From: Omphiscola glabra
Lineage: Eukaryota > Mollusca > Gastropoda > Lymnaeidae
Direction: 5' to 3'
Assembly: GCA_964017045.1 (NCBI GenBank)
Contig: OZ024794.1
Location: 7,972,329-8,036,328, forward strand
Length of the DNA stretch: 64,000 nt
Shown here: positions 11,839 to 24,377 of the stretch, one piece after another
Layout of the letters: every line of letters starts with the position of its first letter
How positions within the stretch are numbered: the stretch's first letter is position 1
Notes under the pieces: model-generated
What the model saw: only the letters and a program-made list of their open reading frames with translations
What the model was told of the DNA's origin: nothing
The model's database searches: none
Made by a program: the position numbers and the translations under genes

Positions 11839-13047
11839 ACTCTGAGGACAGCATCTGCCCTCATTCGTGCTGGTCGACAAAGGATGAAACATCACACATA
11901 CACCACATGTGGTAGCGTTGAAGATTTGTGGCGCAACCTTTCACTTCTGCTGTGCTTCTGTTCTACTAAAATGACGCAACAGGTACTAGTATCTCAATAC
12001 TAGGAAACACCAATGCCCAGAGTAAAATAACGGGGTTAAACTAGTGTATAGCTACGAAACAATCTATAATAAAGCATAGATGCATGCTAATGTTAAAGCT
12101 TTGTGTTTTCACTTAAAATTTCCTTGTGGAGATGGTATTGTAAATAAAGAGAAAACATTGAACATACCCCAAGGGAAATGTCGTTATTAGGATTTTGGAG
12201 GCCCTAGGCATGGAAAGCGGAAGTAGGGGAACCCGGAAGGGGGTTTCAGAGGGCGGAGCTCCTCCGGAGATGAAGAGAAGCTGAAAAAGAGTCCGGCGTG
12301 GCCCCTTCGGCAATGAGGTACTTGGTGGTCGCCTAGTTTGCCTATGCCTAAGAACGTCTCAGCTCAGGCCATCAACAGGACGGGTAGTGGTCAAATAAGT
12401 CTTTTTTATACCATTGTTATTGCTGACCCCGGGGGGGGGGGGGGGGAGGGGTGAAGACTGCTGGGGAATATAAGTCTTTCTAGATAATTTCTAGATAATT
12501 TCAAACCACTTTTAAACACATGATGTCCATTGAATGGCCAGATTGAATAAATACGACAGCTGTGCAGTTCCGGGTGTTAGCCTCTATACATCTTAAGTTT
12601 CAACGCCCCAATCTTTGTTTGAAAGCGACAATTGACCGCCTTCAACATAAAGGCGGGGGGTCTGTAATGCCATGCTGTCCATGAGGGGGACAGCACGCGA
12701 TGGCGAGCCCTTTATATTTATCTGCTCAATCCTAAACCTGGCTTTGCTACCCGATAATTTATATCTCACGTGATCTCGCGATCAATGGACGTTTCCGAGA
12801 TTTGGAGCATAAATATCTAAAGACATGATCCGTTGGGAAAATGGCGATTGTGTTTAGGGGATTTTGGTTTGGGGGGGGGGGGGCGGTTGCTTTAAGTCTG
12901 CACGTGTACAAAAGGGGTTTTAGGGCTTTTTTTGTTGGGGGGGGGGGGGGGGTTGGGGGCAGGGCTTTAAACATGTCTTATCTGAAATCGAAATTGGAGA
13001 ACGTTTTTTAATAAATCGTCTTAAACTTAATCAGAAATCCAGACATT
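11839..13047. other. No gene recognised
   Basis: Contains a possible element relic at 12190-12345 (GGAGGCCCTAGGCATGG ... CCTATGCCTAAGAAC) and G homopolymers at 12430-12445, 12871-12884 and 12939-12953. Confidence 0.45.
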
Positions 13048-14207
13048 GAATTATTCTAACTCTGCGGACATTGGTTACATACGTGTGCACTTTTACAGTA
13101 TTCTGTGGGCACTAACTACATATGCGTGCATTGTTACAGTACTCTGCGGGCACTGTCTGCGTTGTTACAGTACTCCGCGGACACTGTTTGCGTTGTTACA
13201 GTACTCTGCGGACACTGTCTGCGTTGTAACAGTACTCTGCGGACACTGTCTGCATTGTTACAGTACTCTGCGGACACTGTCTGCGTTGTTACAGTACTCT
13301 GCGGACACTGTCTGCGTTTTTACAGTACTCTGCGGACACTGTCTGCGTTGTTACAGTACTCTGCGGACACTGCGTTGTTACAGTACTCTGCGGACACTGT
13401 CTGCGTTGTTACAGTACTCTGCGGACACTGTCTGCATTGTTACAGTACTCTGCGGACACTGTCTGCATTGTTACAGTACTCTGCGGACACTGTCTGCGTT
13501 GTTACAGTACTCTGCGGACACTATCTGCATTGTTACAGTACTCTGCGGACACTGTCTGCATTGTTACAGTACTCTGCGGACACTGCGTTGTTACAGTACT
13601 CTGCGGACACTGTCTGCGTTGTTACAGTACTCTGAGGACACTGACTGCATTGTTACAGTACTCTGAGGCCACTGACTGCATTGTTACAGTACTCTGCGGA
13701 CACTGCGTTGTTACAGTACTCTGCGGACACTGTCTGCGTTGTTACAGTACTCTGAGGACACTGACTGCATTGTTACAGTACTCTGAGGACACTGTCTGCG
13801 TTGTTACAGTACTCTGCGGACACTGTCTGCATTGTTACAGTACTCTGCGGACACTGTCTGCGTTGTTACAGTACTCTGCGGACACTGTCTGCATTGTTAC
13901 AGTACTCTGCGGACACTGTCTGCATTGTTACAGTACTCTGCGGACACTGTCTGCGTTGTTACAGTACTCTGCGGACACTATCTGCATTGTTACAGTACTC
14001 TGCGGACACTGTCTGCATTGTTACAGTACTCTGCGGACACTGCGTTGTTACAGTACTCTGCGGACACTGTCTGCGTTGTTACAGTACTCTGAGGACACTG
14101 ACTGCATTGTTACAGTACTCTGAGGACACTGACTGCATTGTTACAGTACTCTGAGGACACTGACTGCATTGTTACAGTACTCTGAGGACACTGACTGCAT
14201 TGTTACA
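13048..14207. repeat. 31-bp minisatellite (GTTACAGTACTCTGCGGACA) with higher-order blocks
   Basis: Unit GTTACAGTACTCTGCGGACA plus CTGTCTGCATT, about 38 copies, with occasional 23-24-bp short units. Blocks around 13437-13665 and 13801-14092 repeat the same order of variants, so amplification was in multi-unit steps. Confidence 0.95.
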
Positions 14208-15952
14208 CTTAAAAATACAACAATGTAACAAAATAATTAAAATAAAAAAAGTTAAACTGTTCAGATTGTCTCCCTTTGGGAGAGCTGACTGCACATTAAG
14301 CTAAAATACCCCCCCCCTCAACTACTTAAAGCCGCCCCCACACACACACCCACACACAAAACAACACACACACACGTTCATACAATCAGGCCCATATTTA
14401 AAATGTTAAAGCTCCCCGAAACTCTGGATCACAGTGGGAACGTTGGGCAATCAGGTCACAATGGAGGGTCAGTAAGAACACAAAGCACAAATGGGATATA
14501 TCGTCTGAGGCCAAGCTAACCCGGGCCTTGCCAGACGATTGTTGAGCTGGATCCCTTGAGCCCCGGCTAGTTCTTCCGTGGTCTGACTGGCTGATGTATG
14601 TTTCACGGGGTATTCCCGTTAACCTAACGCCAATCTATTGTAAATGGGGGATGGCTGGGATGGCTATTTTTTTTTCTTGGAAAGTGGGTGGGGTTGGGGG
14701 AGGGGAAGTTTTCAACATTTTTAACGGGGGCGTCACAGAAAACATAAATGAATTTTGAGCCAGAGTAGATGACAGTATTTCTTTCTGCATTTTTTTCCGG
14801 GGTCGTAGGGGGGGGGGGGCTGGGGGTGGAGTATTAAGTGGGGCGGATGGAGGTTTCCCCCGGTGGCCCATTTTTCTTCTCATCGGGGCGGAATTTTGGT
14901 CCTATTACAGAGCATTTTATCATGCAAAGGGGGTGGCAAAATATTGGCCCACCCAAGACGATTTTAACCCTAGCTACGCCAGTGGACACTGCATCTATCA
15001 GCTGAAGAATTAAGCATAATGGCGACCAGGGGTGAACACCTCCCAAGGACATTTTTTGGTAAGTTCAAAATGCAAGGGCGCTGCTTATGGCGCACGCCCG
15101 ACTCTATATTTGCCTCATCTGACACTGTATCTCGGAGCAACGTAAACTGAGTTGTCACCAGACCTGGTTGTGTTTATATGATACTTTGTACAAAGTTACA
15201 ACTAAATAGCAAAGTTGTTATATATTTTTAGAATTTAAACTACTTATTTCGTTTAACAACTTCATTAATAAATGCATTTTTAAACCAATAATTCCATACA
15301 AAGGTTGGCCAGCACAGAAACAAGCATAATAACAATTACATTGACTAAATATGGAGTTTTTTTGTTGTTGCTAGATACAAATATATAAAAGAACAGGAGG
15401 TTTTAGGCTGGGCCTAACAATGGAAATTAACCTGGTGACCTTGACCGTGACCCAACTGAAACAATGGGCTCATCCTGAGAAGCGTACCGACGCTACCCGA
15501 TGCTATATAATTTGTGCAGAGAGCCTGGCTCTTGCTAGCTACATTTTTGTGATGAAGTTTGTTCACTCACAATTGGGTAGGATTGTTATATTTAATTTCC
15601 TGTGTTTGTAGATTCAGATAAAACACGTTCATGTGTAAGATTTTTTATTAAGATATGATAGTTAGCTAATGATTAATGATGTTATAGGATTCGAATGTTT
15701 CAGTATTGTCGTATCCCCAGGGGTGGGAAGGGGGGCATTTAGAGACGTAAAATATATCCACCCCAGCCCAAGAAAGTCCGGCCCGGATGCTGTGTTAAAG
15801 CAGCACCCCGGCCGGCCAGGTGCATAGTCAATCGAGTGGAAGGGTGGGTGAGGCTGTCTCAGGGTCGGAGGGCCTCCCCGGCATGCCGCTTCGCGGCCTG
15901 ACTGGACTAGAGACCACTGGGGAAGTGGTTGAATGCCGGTTGGGGGCGACGG
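14208..15952. other. No gene recognised
   Basis: 14400-14640 and 15420-15610 are unique and balanced in composition. 14640-14985 is G-rich and ends in a solo transposon terminus. No exon supported. Confidence 0.45.
14968..14984. mobile_element. Solo terminus of the TACGCCACTG foldback family
   Basis: CCTAGCTACGCCAGTGG matches the right end of the family at 24378-24908. No matching left end was seen within several hundred bases. Likely a truncated copy. Confidence 0.35.
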
Positions 15953-15979
15953 TGGTGGTGGTGGTGGTGGTGGTGGTGG

Positions 15980-16010
<31 letters not shown>

Positions 16011-16272
16011 GGTGCTGGTGGTGGTGGTGGTGGTGGTGGTGGTGGTGGTGGTGGTGGTGGTGGTGGTGGTGGTGGTGGTTGTGGTGGTGGTGGTGGTGGT
16101 GGTGGTGGTGGTGGTGGTGGTGGTGGTGGTGGTGGTGGTGGTGGTGGTGGTGGTGGTGGTGGTGGTGGTGGTGGTGGTGGTGGTGGTGGTAGTGGTAGTG
16201 GTAGTGGTAGATGTAGTGGTAGAGGTAGTGGTAGTGGTAGTGGTAGTGGTAGTGGTAGTGGTAGTGGTAGTG

Positions 16273-16324
<52 letters not shown>
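15953..16324. repeat. Triplet repeat changing from (TGG)n to (TGGTAG)n to (TAG)n
   Basis: A nearly pure TGG run spans 15953-16190, with CTG and TTG interruptions. GGTAGT hexamers follow to about 16274, and then AGT triplets to 16324. G-rich plus strand with quadruplex potential. Confidence 0.96.
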
Positions 16325-16329
<5 letters not shown>

Positions 16330-17174
16330 TCGTATTACCGCGGGGCTCTAGTCGGCATGCCCGTCCCATAAATGGCATGTCAAGAAAGAGGCGTTTGCCA
16401 CAACCCCCCCCCCCCTCCACCCCCCCGAAACGTTACCCGGGGTACAGAAGACCAGCGCTGAAAGGCAAAGGTAACGCACGGAAACTGCGTTAAAAAAAGA
16501 AGAGCACGGCTGTTTGGTTTCCTACCAAGGGCAGTTGAAAATAACGCAGAAACAGGTCGGGGCATGATTACAGTATGGATTATGAGGTGAGGGAACGTGG
16601 GGATTGGGTGAAGGTGACTTAATCCGGGTTGCCCCCCCCCCACCCACTCCCCAAACCACCACCCCCCAAACAAGAGAGATCCTGAAAGAACCACTGGTAG
16701 CACACAATAAATAAAAAAATATCGATATTCATGAGCAATGAGAAGTAGACGTTTGGTTTGAAATCGGGAGCGGACTACTTTTTCTAAGATTACGGTATTT
16801 AGAATCGAATGCGATACCTAGATTTTCCCTTTATAACATTCGGATGATCAGATATATCAAGCGTAGAGATATTTCATTCGCTCCACTATTTATCTAATTT
16901 ATAAAGATGTTATAAAAAAACGACAATTTATTTATAATTAATTTTTTAAATAAATAATATTTCCGTTTCGTTGTTGTACACATTTTCCCAGGGGAGCAGT
17001 TGACTTTCTCTGGGATGTGGGCCGGGGGGGGGGGGGGGGTCTGCCACTGTTTCACCCCGGAGAGATGTCTGAAAGAAACACTTCTGGAATAAAGACTACA
17101 ACCAAAGCTTCCTAATCAAAGCTTAGAGAGATGATTGACATAGAAATACTATTAGTATTGTTCATTTACATAAT
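16325..17174. other. No gene recognised
   Basis: C tracts at 16405-16428 and 16633-16680; a G tract at 17023-17039; otherwise AT-rich. Confidence 0.5.
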
Positions 17175-17182
17175 CGTGGTCC

Positions 17183-17384
17183 CAGAGGCGTAGCTTGAGT
17201 GTTTGGCGTTCGGGGACAAGATTCGCGCCCCGGGGGTAAGATTCATATTAAAGCGCCTCCTTTTCAATTTCTCAACTCTCAGACCCATTATTTTCATCAA
17301 TTAAATAATATCAAAGCACATTTTGGCGCCCTTAATTGGCTGGGGACATCTGTCCCCCCCTTGCCACCGTTCGCTACGCCTCTG
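17183..17384. mobile_element. Foldback element with CAGAGGCGTAGC ends
   Basis: Starts CAGAGGCGTAGC and ends GTTCGCTACGCCTCTG. Interior arms GGGGACAAGA and GGGGACATCTGTCCCC. The 8-bp flanks CGTGGTCC and CGGGATTC agree at 5 of 8 positions. It is related by its termini to 737-904 but has a different interior. Confidence 0.6.
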
Positions 17385-17392
17385 CGGGATTC

Positions 17393-17696
17393 CCAGGACA
17401 TATAAGCACCACATTCTCTAGCTCCTCAGCTATTGAATACTCTTTTATGGTTGATGCTGTGACAGCAGGTTTAAAACTGAACTTTAAAAAGGTTGAAAAA
17501 TAAAAATTTTCCATTAAGGATTTATAAGAGACACCATCGTAAAGAAATTGTATTTGGGACGCCTTCATTCCATTTGTGACTTCTAGCGGCATGGGACGCT
17601 TCATATGCTTGAGATAGAGATGAGATTCGTTGCTAGCACACAATCGTTAGTGTAGTGAACTCTGACACAGAATTAACACACTTGTCTCTCAGTGAC
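17393..17696. other. No gene recognised
   Basis: A minus-strand open stretch at 17374-17643 has no recognisable domain and overlaps a transposon end. Confidence 0.4.
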
Positions 17697-17790
17697 ATAC
17701 ACACGCCAAACATGTGTAGCACGTTACTACACAATACCACGTACTCTGAGACCTCTTGTTAACATAATCAGACTGGAGAGTGAGAAATGC
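17697..17790. repeat. Interspersed repeat pair, copy 1
   Basis: The words CACGCCAAACATGTGT, ACTACACA, TCTGAGACCTC and AACATAATCAGACTGGAGAG occur in the same order at 36800-36893. Confidence 0.5.
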
Positions 17791-18078
17791 TGAAAGAAAC
17801 AAAAATGCTTCCATATTTCCCCAGGAGTCGTTCACGTCAGAATCGAAAAAACCGAATTGACTTAGGCGGAATGAAAATGTAAGCATGTACATAATATTTG
17901 TACACATGGCAAAATATGTTCATTGTACACATGGCAAAATATGTACATTTTTTAAAAATTGTTTTTGGTTTGGAGTATTTATACGACAAATACGTGACTG
18001 CACGATCTGATTTTGTGGTTGTCACCTCTGAGCAAACTGTTGTGTTTAAAAAATAAAATTGGTTGCGTTGATATAGGA

Positions 18079-20861
18079 AGGATGGTTGATCGTTGATGGT
18101 TGATGGATGATGGTTGATCGTTGATGGTTGATGGTTGATGGATGATGGTTGATGGATGATGGTTGATCGTTGATGGTTGATGGTTGATGGATGATGGTTG
18201 TTGGATGATAGTTGATAGTTGATGGTTGATGGATGATTGTTGATTGTTGATGGTTGATGGATGATGGTTGATGGTTGATGGATGATGGATGATGGTTGAT
18301 GGATGATGGTTGATTGATGATAGTTGATAGTTGAAGGTTGATGGATGATTGTTGATGGTTGATGGTTGATGGATGATGGATGATGGTTGATGGATGATGG
18401 TTGATGGATGATGGTTGATGGATGATAGTTGATTGTTGATGGATGATTGTTGATTGTTGATGGTTGATGAATGATGGATGATGGTTGATGGTTGATTGTT
18501 GATGCATGATTGTTGATAGTTGATGGTTGATGGTTGATGGATAATTGTTGATGGATGATTGTTGATAGTTGATGGTTGATGGTTGATGGATGATGGATGA
18601 TAATTGATGGATGATGGTTGATGGTTGATGGATGATGGTTGATGGATGATAGTTGATGGTTGATTGTTGATGGATGATTGTTGATAGTTGATGGTTGATG
18701 GTTGATTGTTGATGGTTGATGGATGATGGTTGATGGTTGATTGTTGATGGATGATGGTTGATTGTTGATGGTTGATGGTAGATTGTTGATGGATGATGGT
18801 TGATGGATGATGGTTGATTGTTGATGGATGATGGTTGATGGATGATTGTTGATGGATGATTGTTGATGGATGATAGTTGATTGTTGATGGATGATGGTTG
18901 ATGGTTGATTGTTGATGGATGATGGTTGATGGATGATGGTTGATGGATGATGGTTGATTGTTGATGGATGATGGTTAATTGTTGATGGATGATGGTTGAT
19001 GGATGATGGTTGATTGTTGATGGATGATGATTGATGGTTGATTGTTGATGGTTGATGGATGATGGTTGATGGATGATTGTTGATTGTTGATGGATGATGG
19101 TTGATGGTTGATTGTTGATGGATGATGGTTGATTGTTGATAAATGATGGTTGATGGTTGATTGTTGATGGATGATGGTTGATGGTTGATTGTTGATGGTT
19201 GATTGTTGATTGTTGATGGATGATGGTTAATTGTTGATTGATGATGGTTGATGGATGATGGTTGATTGTTGATGGATGATGGATGATAATTGATGGATGA
19301 TTGTTGATGGTTGATTCATGATGGTTGATGGATGATGGTTGATGGATGATTGTTGATTGTTGATAGATGATGGTTGATGGATGATGGATGATGGTAGATG
19401 GATGATGGTTGATGGATAATTGTTGATTGTTGATGGATTATTGTTGATTGTTGATGGTTGATTGTTGATGGTTGATTGTTGATGGTTCATTGTTGATGGT
19501 TGATTGTTGATGGTTGATTGTTGATGGTTGATTGTTGATGGTTGATTGTTGATGGATGATTGTTGATTGTTGATGGATGATGGTTGATGGATGATGGTTG
19601 ATGGATGATGGTTGATGGATAATTGTTGATGGTTGATGGTTGATTGTGGATGGTTGATTGTTGATTGTTGATGGTTGATTGTTGATGGTTGATTGTTGAT
19701 GGATGATGGATGATGGTTGATTGTTGATGGTTGATTGCTGATTGTTGATGGATGATGGTTGATTGTTGATGGATGATTGTTGATGGTTGATGGATGATGG
19801 TTGATGGATGATGGTTGATGGATGATTGTTGATTAGTGATGGATGATGGTTGATGGATGATTGATGGATGATGGTTGATGGTTGATGGATGATGGTTGAT
19901 TGTTGATGGTTGATGGTTGATGGATGATGGTTGATTGTTGATGGTTGATGGATGATGGTTGATGGATGATGGTTGATTGTTGATGGTTGATGGTTGATGG
20001 TTGATTGTTGAGGGTTGATGGTTGATGGATGATGGTTGATGGTTGATGTTTGATGGTTGATGGATGATGATTGATGGTTGATGGATGATGGTTGATGGAT
20101 GATTGTTTATGGTTGATTGTTGATGGTTGATGGTTGATTGTTGATGGTTGATGGATGATGGTTGATGGATGATGGTTGATGGTTGATGGTTGATGGATGA
20201 TGGTTGATGGTTGATTTTTGATGGTTGATGGTTGATGGATGATTGATGGTTGATGGTTGATGGTTGATGGATGATGGTTGATGGATGATGGTTGATGGAT
20301 GATGGTTGATGGTTGATGTTTTATTGTTGATGGTTGATGGTTGATGGTTGATGGTTGATGGTTGATGGTTGATGGTTTATTGTTGATTGTTGATTGATGA
20401 TGGTTGATTGTTGATTGATGATGGTTGATTGTTGATTGTTGATTGTTTATGGTTGATTGTTCATGGTTGATTGTTGATTGTTGATGGTTGATGGTTGATT
20501 GTTGATTGTTTATTGATGATGGTTGATTGTTGATTGATGATTGTTGATTGTTGATTGTTGATGGTTGATTGTTGATTGTTGATGGTTGATTGTTGATGGT
20601 TGATTTTTTATTGTTGATGGTTGATTGTTGATTGATGATAGTTGATGGTTGATTGTTGATGATTGATGGTTGATTGTTGATGGTTGATGGTTGATTGTTG
20701 ATGGTTGATGGTTGATGGTTGATTGTTGATGGTTGATGGTTGATTGTTGATTGTTGATGGTTGATGGTTGATGGTTGATTGTTGATGGATGATGGTTGAA
20801 GGATGATGGATGATGGTTGATTGTTGATGGTTGATGGATGATGGTTGATGGATGATGGTTG
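18079..20861. repeat. 2.8-kb satellite-like array of 7-bp units (TTGATGG / ATGATGG / TTGATTG)
   Basis: Nearly every position belongs to a heptamer NTGATNG. Pairs and triples (14 and 21 bp) form local patterns. Few indels break the 7-bp phase. The minus-strand frames of NHQPST composition are by-products of this period. Confidence 0.96.
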
Positions 20862-21111
20862 AGTCACGGGCACAGGAATATGAGGGTAAAAGCAGATGAC
20901 ACAAAGTGAGACGGAAGCTGGTGCAGGGGGGGTGTGGCTATCGCAAGTTAAACGGGTCGGCGACAACGAGAGACGTGTCGAGAGATGGCTATCTGATAGA
21001 GATATATGTCCAGGCTTGTATTACTGTTTGCTTGTGTCTACGTAAATAGATTTGTTTAGGAGTGATGGAATATTTTGGATAAGGTTAGTAAACAAATATA
21101 ACAGTGAAATG

Positions 21112-22072
21112 GAAAGGTTGATATGGAGAGGTTGATATGGAGAGGTTGATATGGATAGGTTGATATGGATATGTTGATATGGAGAGATTGAAATGGAGAG
21201 GTTGATATGGAGAGGTTGATATGGAGAGGTTGATATGGAGAGGTTGATATGGATAGGTTGATATGGATATGTTGATATGGAGAGATTGAAATGGAGAGGT
21301 TGATATGGAGAGATTGAAATGGATAGGTTGAAATGGAGATGTTGAAATGGATAGGTTGAAATGGAGAGGTTGATATAGAGAGGTTGAAATGGATAGGTTG
21401 AAATGGAGATGTTGAAATGGATAGGTTGAAATTGATAGGTTGAAATGGAGAGGTTGATATAGAGAGGTTGAAATGGAGAGGTTGATATGGAGAGGTTGAA
21501 ATGGATAGGTTGAAATGGATAGGTTTATATGGAGAGGTTGAAATGGAGAGGTTTATATGGAGAGGTTGAAATGGAGAGGTTGATATGGAGAGGTTGCAAT
21601 GGATAGGTTGAAATGGATAGGATTGAAATGGAGAGGTTGATATAGAGAGGTTGAAATGGATAGGTTGAAATGGAGATGTTGAAATGGATAGGTTGAAATT
21701 GATAGGTTGAAATGGAGAGGTTGATATAGAGATGTTGAAATGGATAGGTTGAAATGGAGAGGTTGATATAGAGATGTTGAAATGGATAGGTTGAAATGGA
21801 GAGGTTGATATAGAGATGTTGAAATGGATAGGTTGAAAAGGATAGGTTGAAATGGAGATGTTGAAATGGATAGGATTGAAATGGAGAGGTTGAAATGGAG
21901 AGGTTGATATAGAGATGTTGAAATGGATAGGTTGAAATGGAGAGGTTGATTTAGAGAGGTTGAAATAGATAGGTTGAAATAGATAGGTTGAAATGGATAA
22001 ATTGAAATGGAGAGGTTGAAATGGATATATTGATATGGTGAGGTTAATATGGAGAGGTTGAAAAGGAGAGGT
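21112..22072. repeat. 15-bp minisatellite (AGGTTGAAATGGATA)
   Basis: About 64 units AGGTTGAWATGGAKA. 21112-21300 favours GATATGG and the rest GAAATGG. Segments such as 21360-21470 and 21650-21735 share variant order. The 348-codon minus frame is a consequence of the 15-bp period. Confidence 0.95.
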
Positions 22073-22292
22073 AAGAAATGTTAAATTAGAATTAGCAACC
22101 ATGACCGTTCAACTAATATATAAAAAATTGAATATAAAACAGAGATTTATTCTAAGTTTTGATAACATTAGTAAACGAGATTTTGTTACTGAGAGCTACA
22201 GACATGGCTATATGGATTATGACGAGCTGACACCAAATATGACTTTGTAATCTGCCCAGCATGTCTAATTTTTAAGTTATGCATGCATTCAA

Positions 22293-22424
<132 letters not shown>

Positions 22425-22625
22425 TAGACAGTCATCAAAACTAGCTGACGGTGGCACAATCATTCAGCTTAGCTTACCGTGACACAATTACTGTAGACAT
22501 ATTGTAAAGGAGAAAGGTAGGTCAGAGACAAATGTTTTGCAATATCCGTCCAGTCTTAACATAGTGAAGTATTCCCTAAAATAAACCACCCTGAGTTTTA
22601 ATCCCTATTTTTTCCCCCTATACAG

Positions 22626-22713
22626 AAGCGGTTCTCAACCTCGAACGACCGTTACACAGATTTCGCGTAAGACCATCGGAAAACACATATTTATGAAGTA
22701 GCAACGAAAATCA
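22626..22713 (+). mobile_element. SPIN-like fragment, internally deleted and 3' truncated
   Basis: AGCGGTTCTCAACC is joined directly to TCGAACGACCG, skipping the GTGGGTCGCGACCCC block of the other copies. Then GTAAGACCATCGGAAAACAC and ATGAAGTAGCAACGAAAAT follow, after which similarity stops. It lies just outside the 3' side of the Ig exon, inside the downstream intron. Confidence 0.7.
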
Positions 22714-22770
22714 TTGCTCTACAGCATGATGGTAATTGATAATGAGCAAGATAAATGACCTTGACCTTAC

Positions 22771-22910
22771 CGTCCGGGTGCCCCTGTTGTCTATGGCACA
22801 CTGCAGTATTGCCTCTTCCCCTCTGCTGAAGGTCACGTTACTTGGTGTCGGCAGGAACGAGGGCAGGAAAGGATTCTTGCGGTCAAAATCAAGCTCTTGG
22901 GTCAGGTCAC
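22771..22910 (-). CDS. Internal exon: first half of an Ig domain (Dpr/DIP/lachesin/IgLON-like adhesion receptor)
   Basis: Seen: read on the minus strand, a pyrimidine-rich run ending TTTCCATCTAG precedes 22910 and a GTAAGG donor follows 22771. The 140-nt exon is open in the frame that starts with its third base. Its protein runs through a linker with NPFLPSFLPTPSN, then SNVTFSRGEEAILQCAID, then NRGTRT, where it stops at the donor. Known: in Dpr, DIP, lachesin and IgLON proteins the first Ig domain starts with an NVT strand, G-E-x-A-x-L-x-C (B-strand cysteine), and then N-x-G-x-R-T-V before the conserved W. The order, spacing and glycosylation sequon NVT all fit. Inferred: neuronal or epithelial cell-surface recognition protein, extracellular. 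The conserved W and second cysteine belong to the next exon, which I could not find and which probably lies left of the window. The exact subfamily (zig-8/dpr, DIP, lachesin) cannot be fixed from half a domain. Confidence 0.78.
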
Positions 22911-22934
22911 CTAGATGGAAAGTATGAAACAATT

Positions 22935-23140
22935 TAGGAGGAGGATGGGTTACAATGAAGGTGAATATGGTACAAAGATGGAGTACATGGTACATCTTCG
23001 AGAGATATAGTACAGAGATGGAAGATGTGGAACAAAAAATGGAGGATATGGTGCCAAGTTGGAAGATACGGTACAATTACAAAGATGGTGGATATGGTAC
23101 AGTGGAAGATGATTTGATACTAAGATATAACATACGACAC
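22935..23140. repeat. Degenerate GATGGAGGATATGGTACAA repeat
   Basis: Irregular copies of AAGATGGAR..ATGGTACA about 25-30 bp apart, just upstream of the acceptor of the Ig exon on the gene strand. Confidence 0.65.
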
Positions 23141-23984
23141 AATGTTGTTAAAAGTGTCTGACGTCATTTTGCTACTTTTATTTCCGTATCGTCACCAATT
23201 TTGATGGCCGAGATGTAAAACAAAGTGTGTCCCAAAATGGCGTAAAACGTCTGAGTCAATTTCTACCTTTTTATTTATAAATCAAAAACCGCTGTTTTTT
23301 TTTTTTAATTAAATTTAAATTTTTTTTTTTTTTTTTTTTTTACAAATTTACAACCCTTCAATACTGACAGAAATCTCAGAAGTGCATTTTATCAAGTAAA
23401 CTCGATATTAATTATTTATAACGTATATACTATTAATTGAAATATTAATTACTTGAAGCCTTGTCGTATTTATCTTAACATTAGAAATAACGGGTAAACA
23501 ATGTCGGTAGCCCACTGGCAATGCTTGAATTTCCGATCTAGGCATTCACGGAACACACTTGATAATCCCACTTAGTGCTAACTTGTGGACATTTTTATTT
23601 TGCGCGCCTATTGAACATAGAGTTCCAGCCATACATACATAACTGGGGAATTATGATTGGTGATTGATGAGGGCATAACCACAAAGTTTGAGTAAACAAC
23701 TGTTGCTTTTTAACACAAAACTATATTTATTCATTTACGGGAGATAATTGTTAAAGATTCTTTCTGTAATGCACTGGTTTTCACTGCACGGAACCAGAGA
23801 TGGATGCGCACAGACCTGCCGTCAACTTTAGGCAGAGGTGATTTAATTTGTGATTTATTATTATACCGTTGTGAAAATAACGAGAAGGAATTAAGATTAA
23901 TTAATAACAGATTAATTTTAAATGGGCTGTTAATTCTATGGCATTCAATGGAAAAAACGAATTAAAAAGATTATTTTTCTCTCT
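23141..23984. other. Intronic, AT-rich
   Basis: T homopolymers at 23295-23341. No coding signal. Confidence 0.5.
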
Positions 23985-24245
23985 ATATACTTCGCTTTTG
24001 TTCGTGGCTGGCTGGGTGGCGACAAAATCTTCGGACAGCTAATTGACCCAATTGCCGTCATCCTATTGAGCTGAAACTTGGCACATAGACTCATTAACAA
24101 TGAAAACACACTCTGTACAATTTTCAGCCCCAAGTCCCAAAAATAATTTCTTTTCTGTTTTTCAAGGGTAAGATGAAAGAAATAATTATGATTTCACGAA
24201 ATAAAATTCCCGATCACTGCGCTAAGTGAGATCGTTAAAGAAATA
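23985..24245. repeat. Interspersed repeat, copy 1 (~260 bp)
   Basis: Shares TTTGTTCGTGG, CAAAATCTTCGGAC, GCTAATTGACCCA, GAGCTGAAACTTGGCAC and TGATTTCACG...AATAAAA...CCCGAT in the same order and spacing with 39413-39663. No family name assigned. Old dispersed element. Confidence 0.6.
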
Positions 24246-24377
24246 TCGCAAGTTTTGTGCATACTATTTTTTTTGTTTTTTCTGAAATGATGGTGAAATA
24301 AATCTGCAGTGAAAAAGCGGGTGGGTCATAGGAATATTAATATAGTTCGGGGGCATGAAGAAATGTGAGGTTGCGAG

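Noticed and set aside
13048..14207. CRISPR array (regular 31-bp spacing)
   Set aside because: Units are contiguous with no unique spacers, and the context is eukaryotic.
15662..16493. Poly-V, poly-G, poly-W and poly-P frames
   Set aside because: TGG/TAG triplet array read in different frames.
18079..20861. Telomere-like heptamer array
   Set aside because: TTGATGG is not a known telomere motif, the array is variable and lies inside unique sequence.
19833..20966. 377-codon minus-strand frame rich in N, H, Q, P, S, T
   Set aside because: By-product of the 7-bp array; the same composition appears in several frames.
21056..22102. 348-codon minus-strand frame (SISTSPFQPLHFN repeats)
   Set aside because: Explained by the 15-bp array, divisible by three and without stops.
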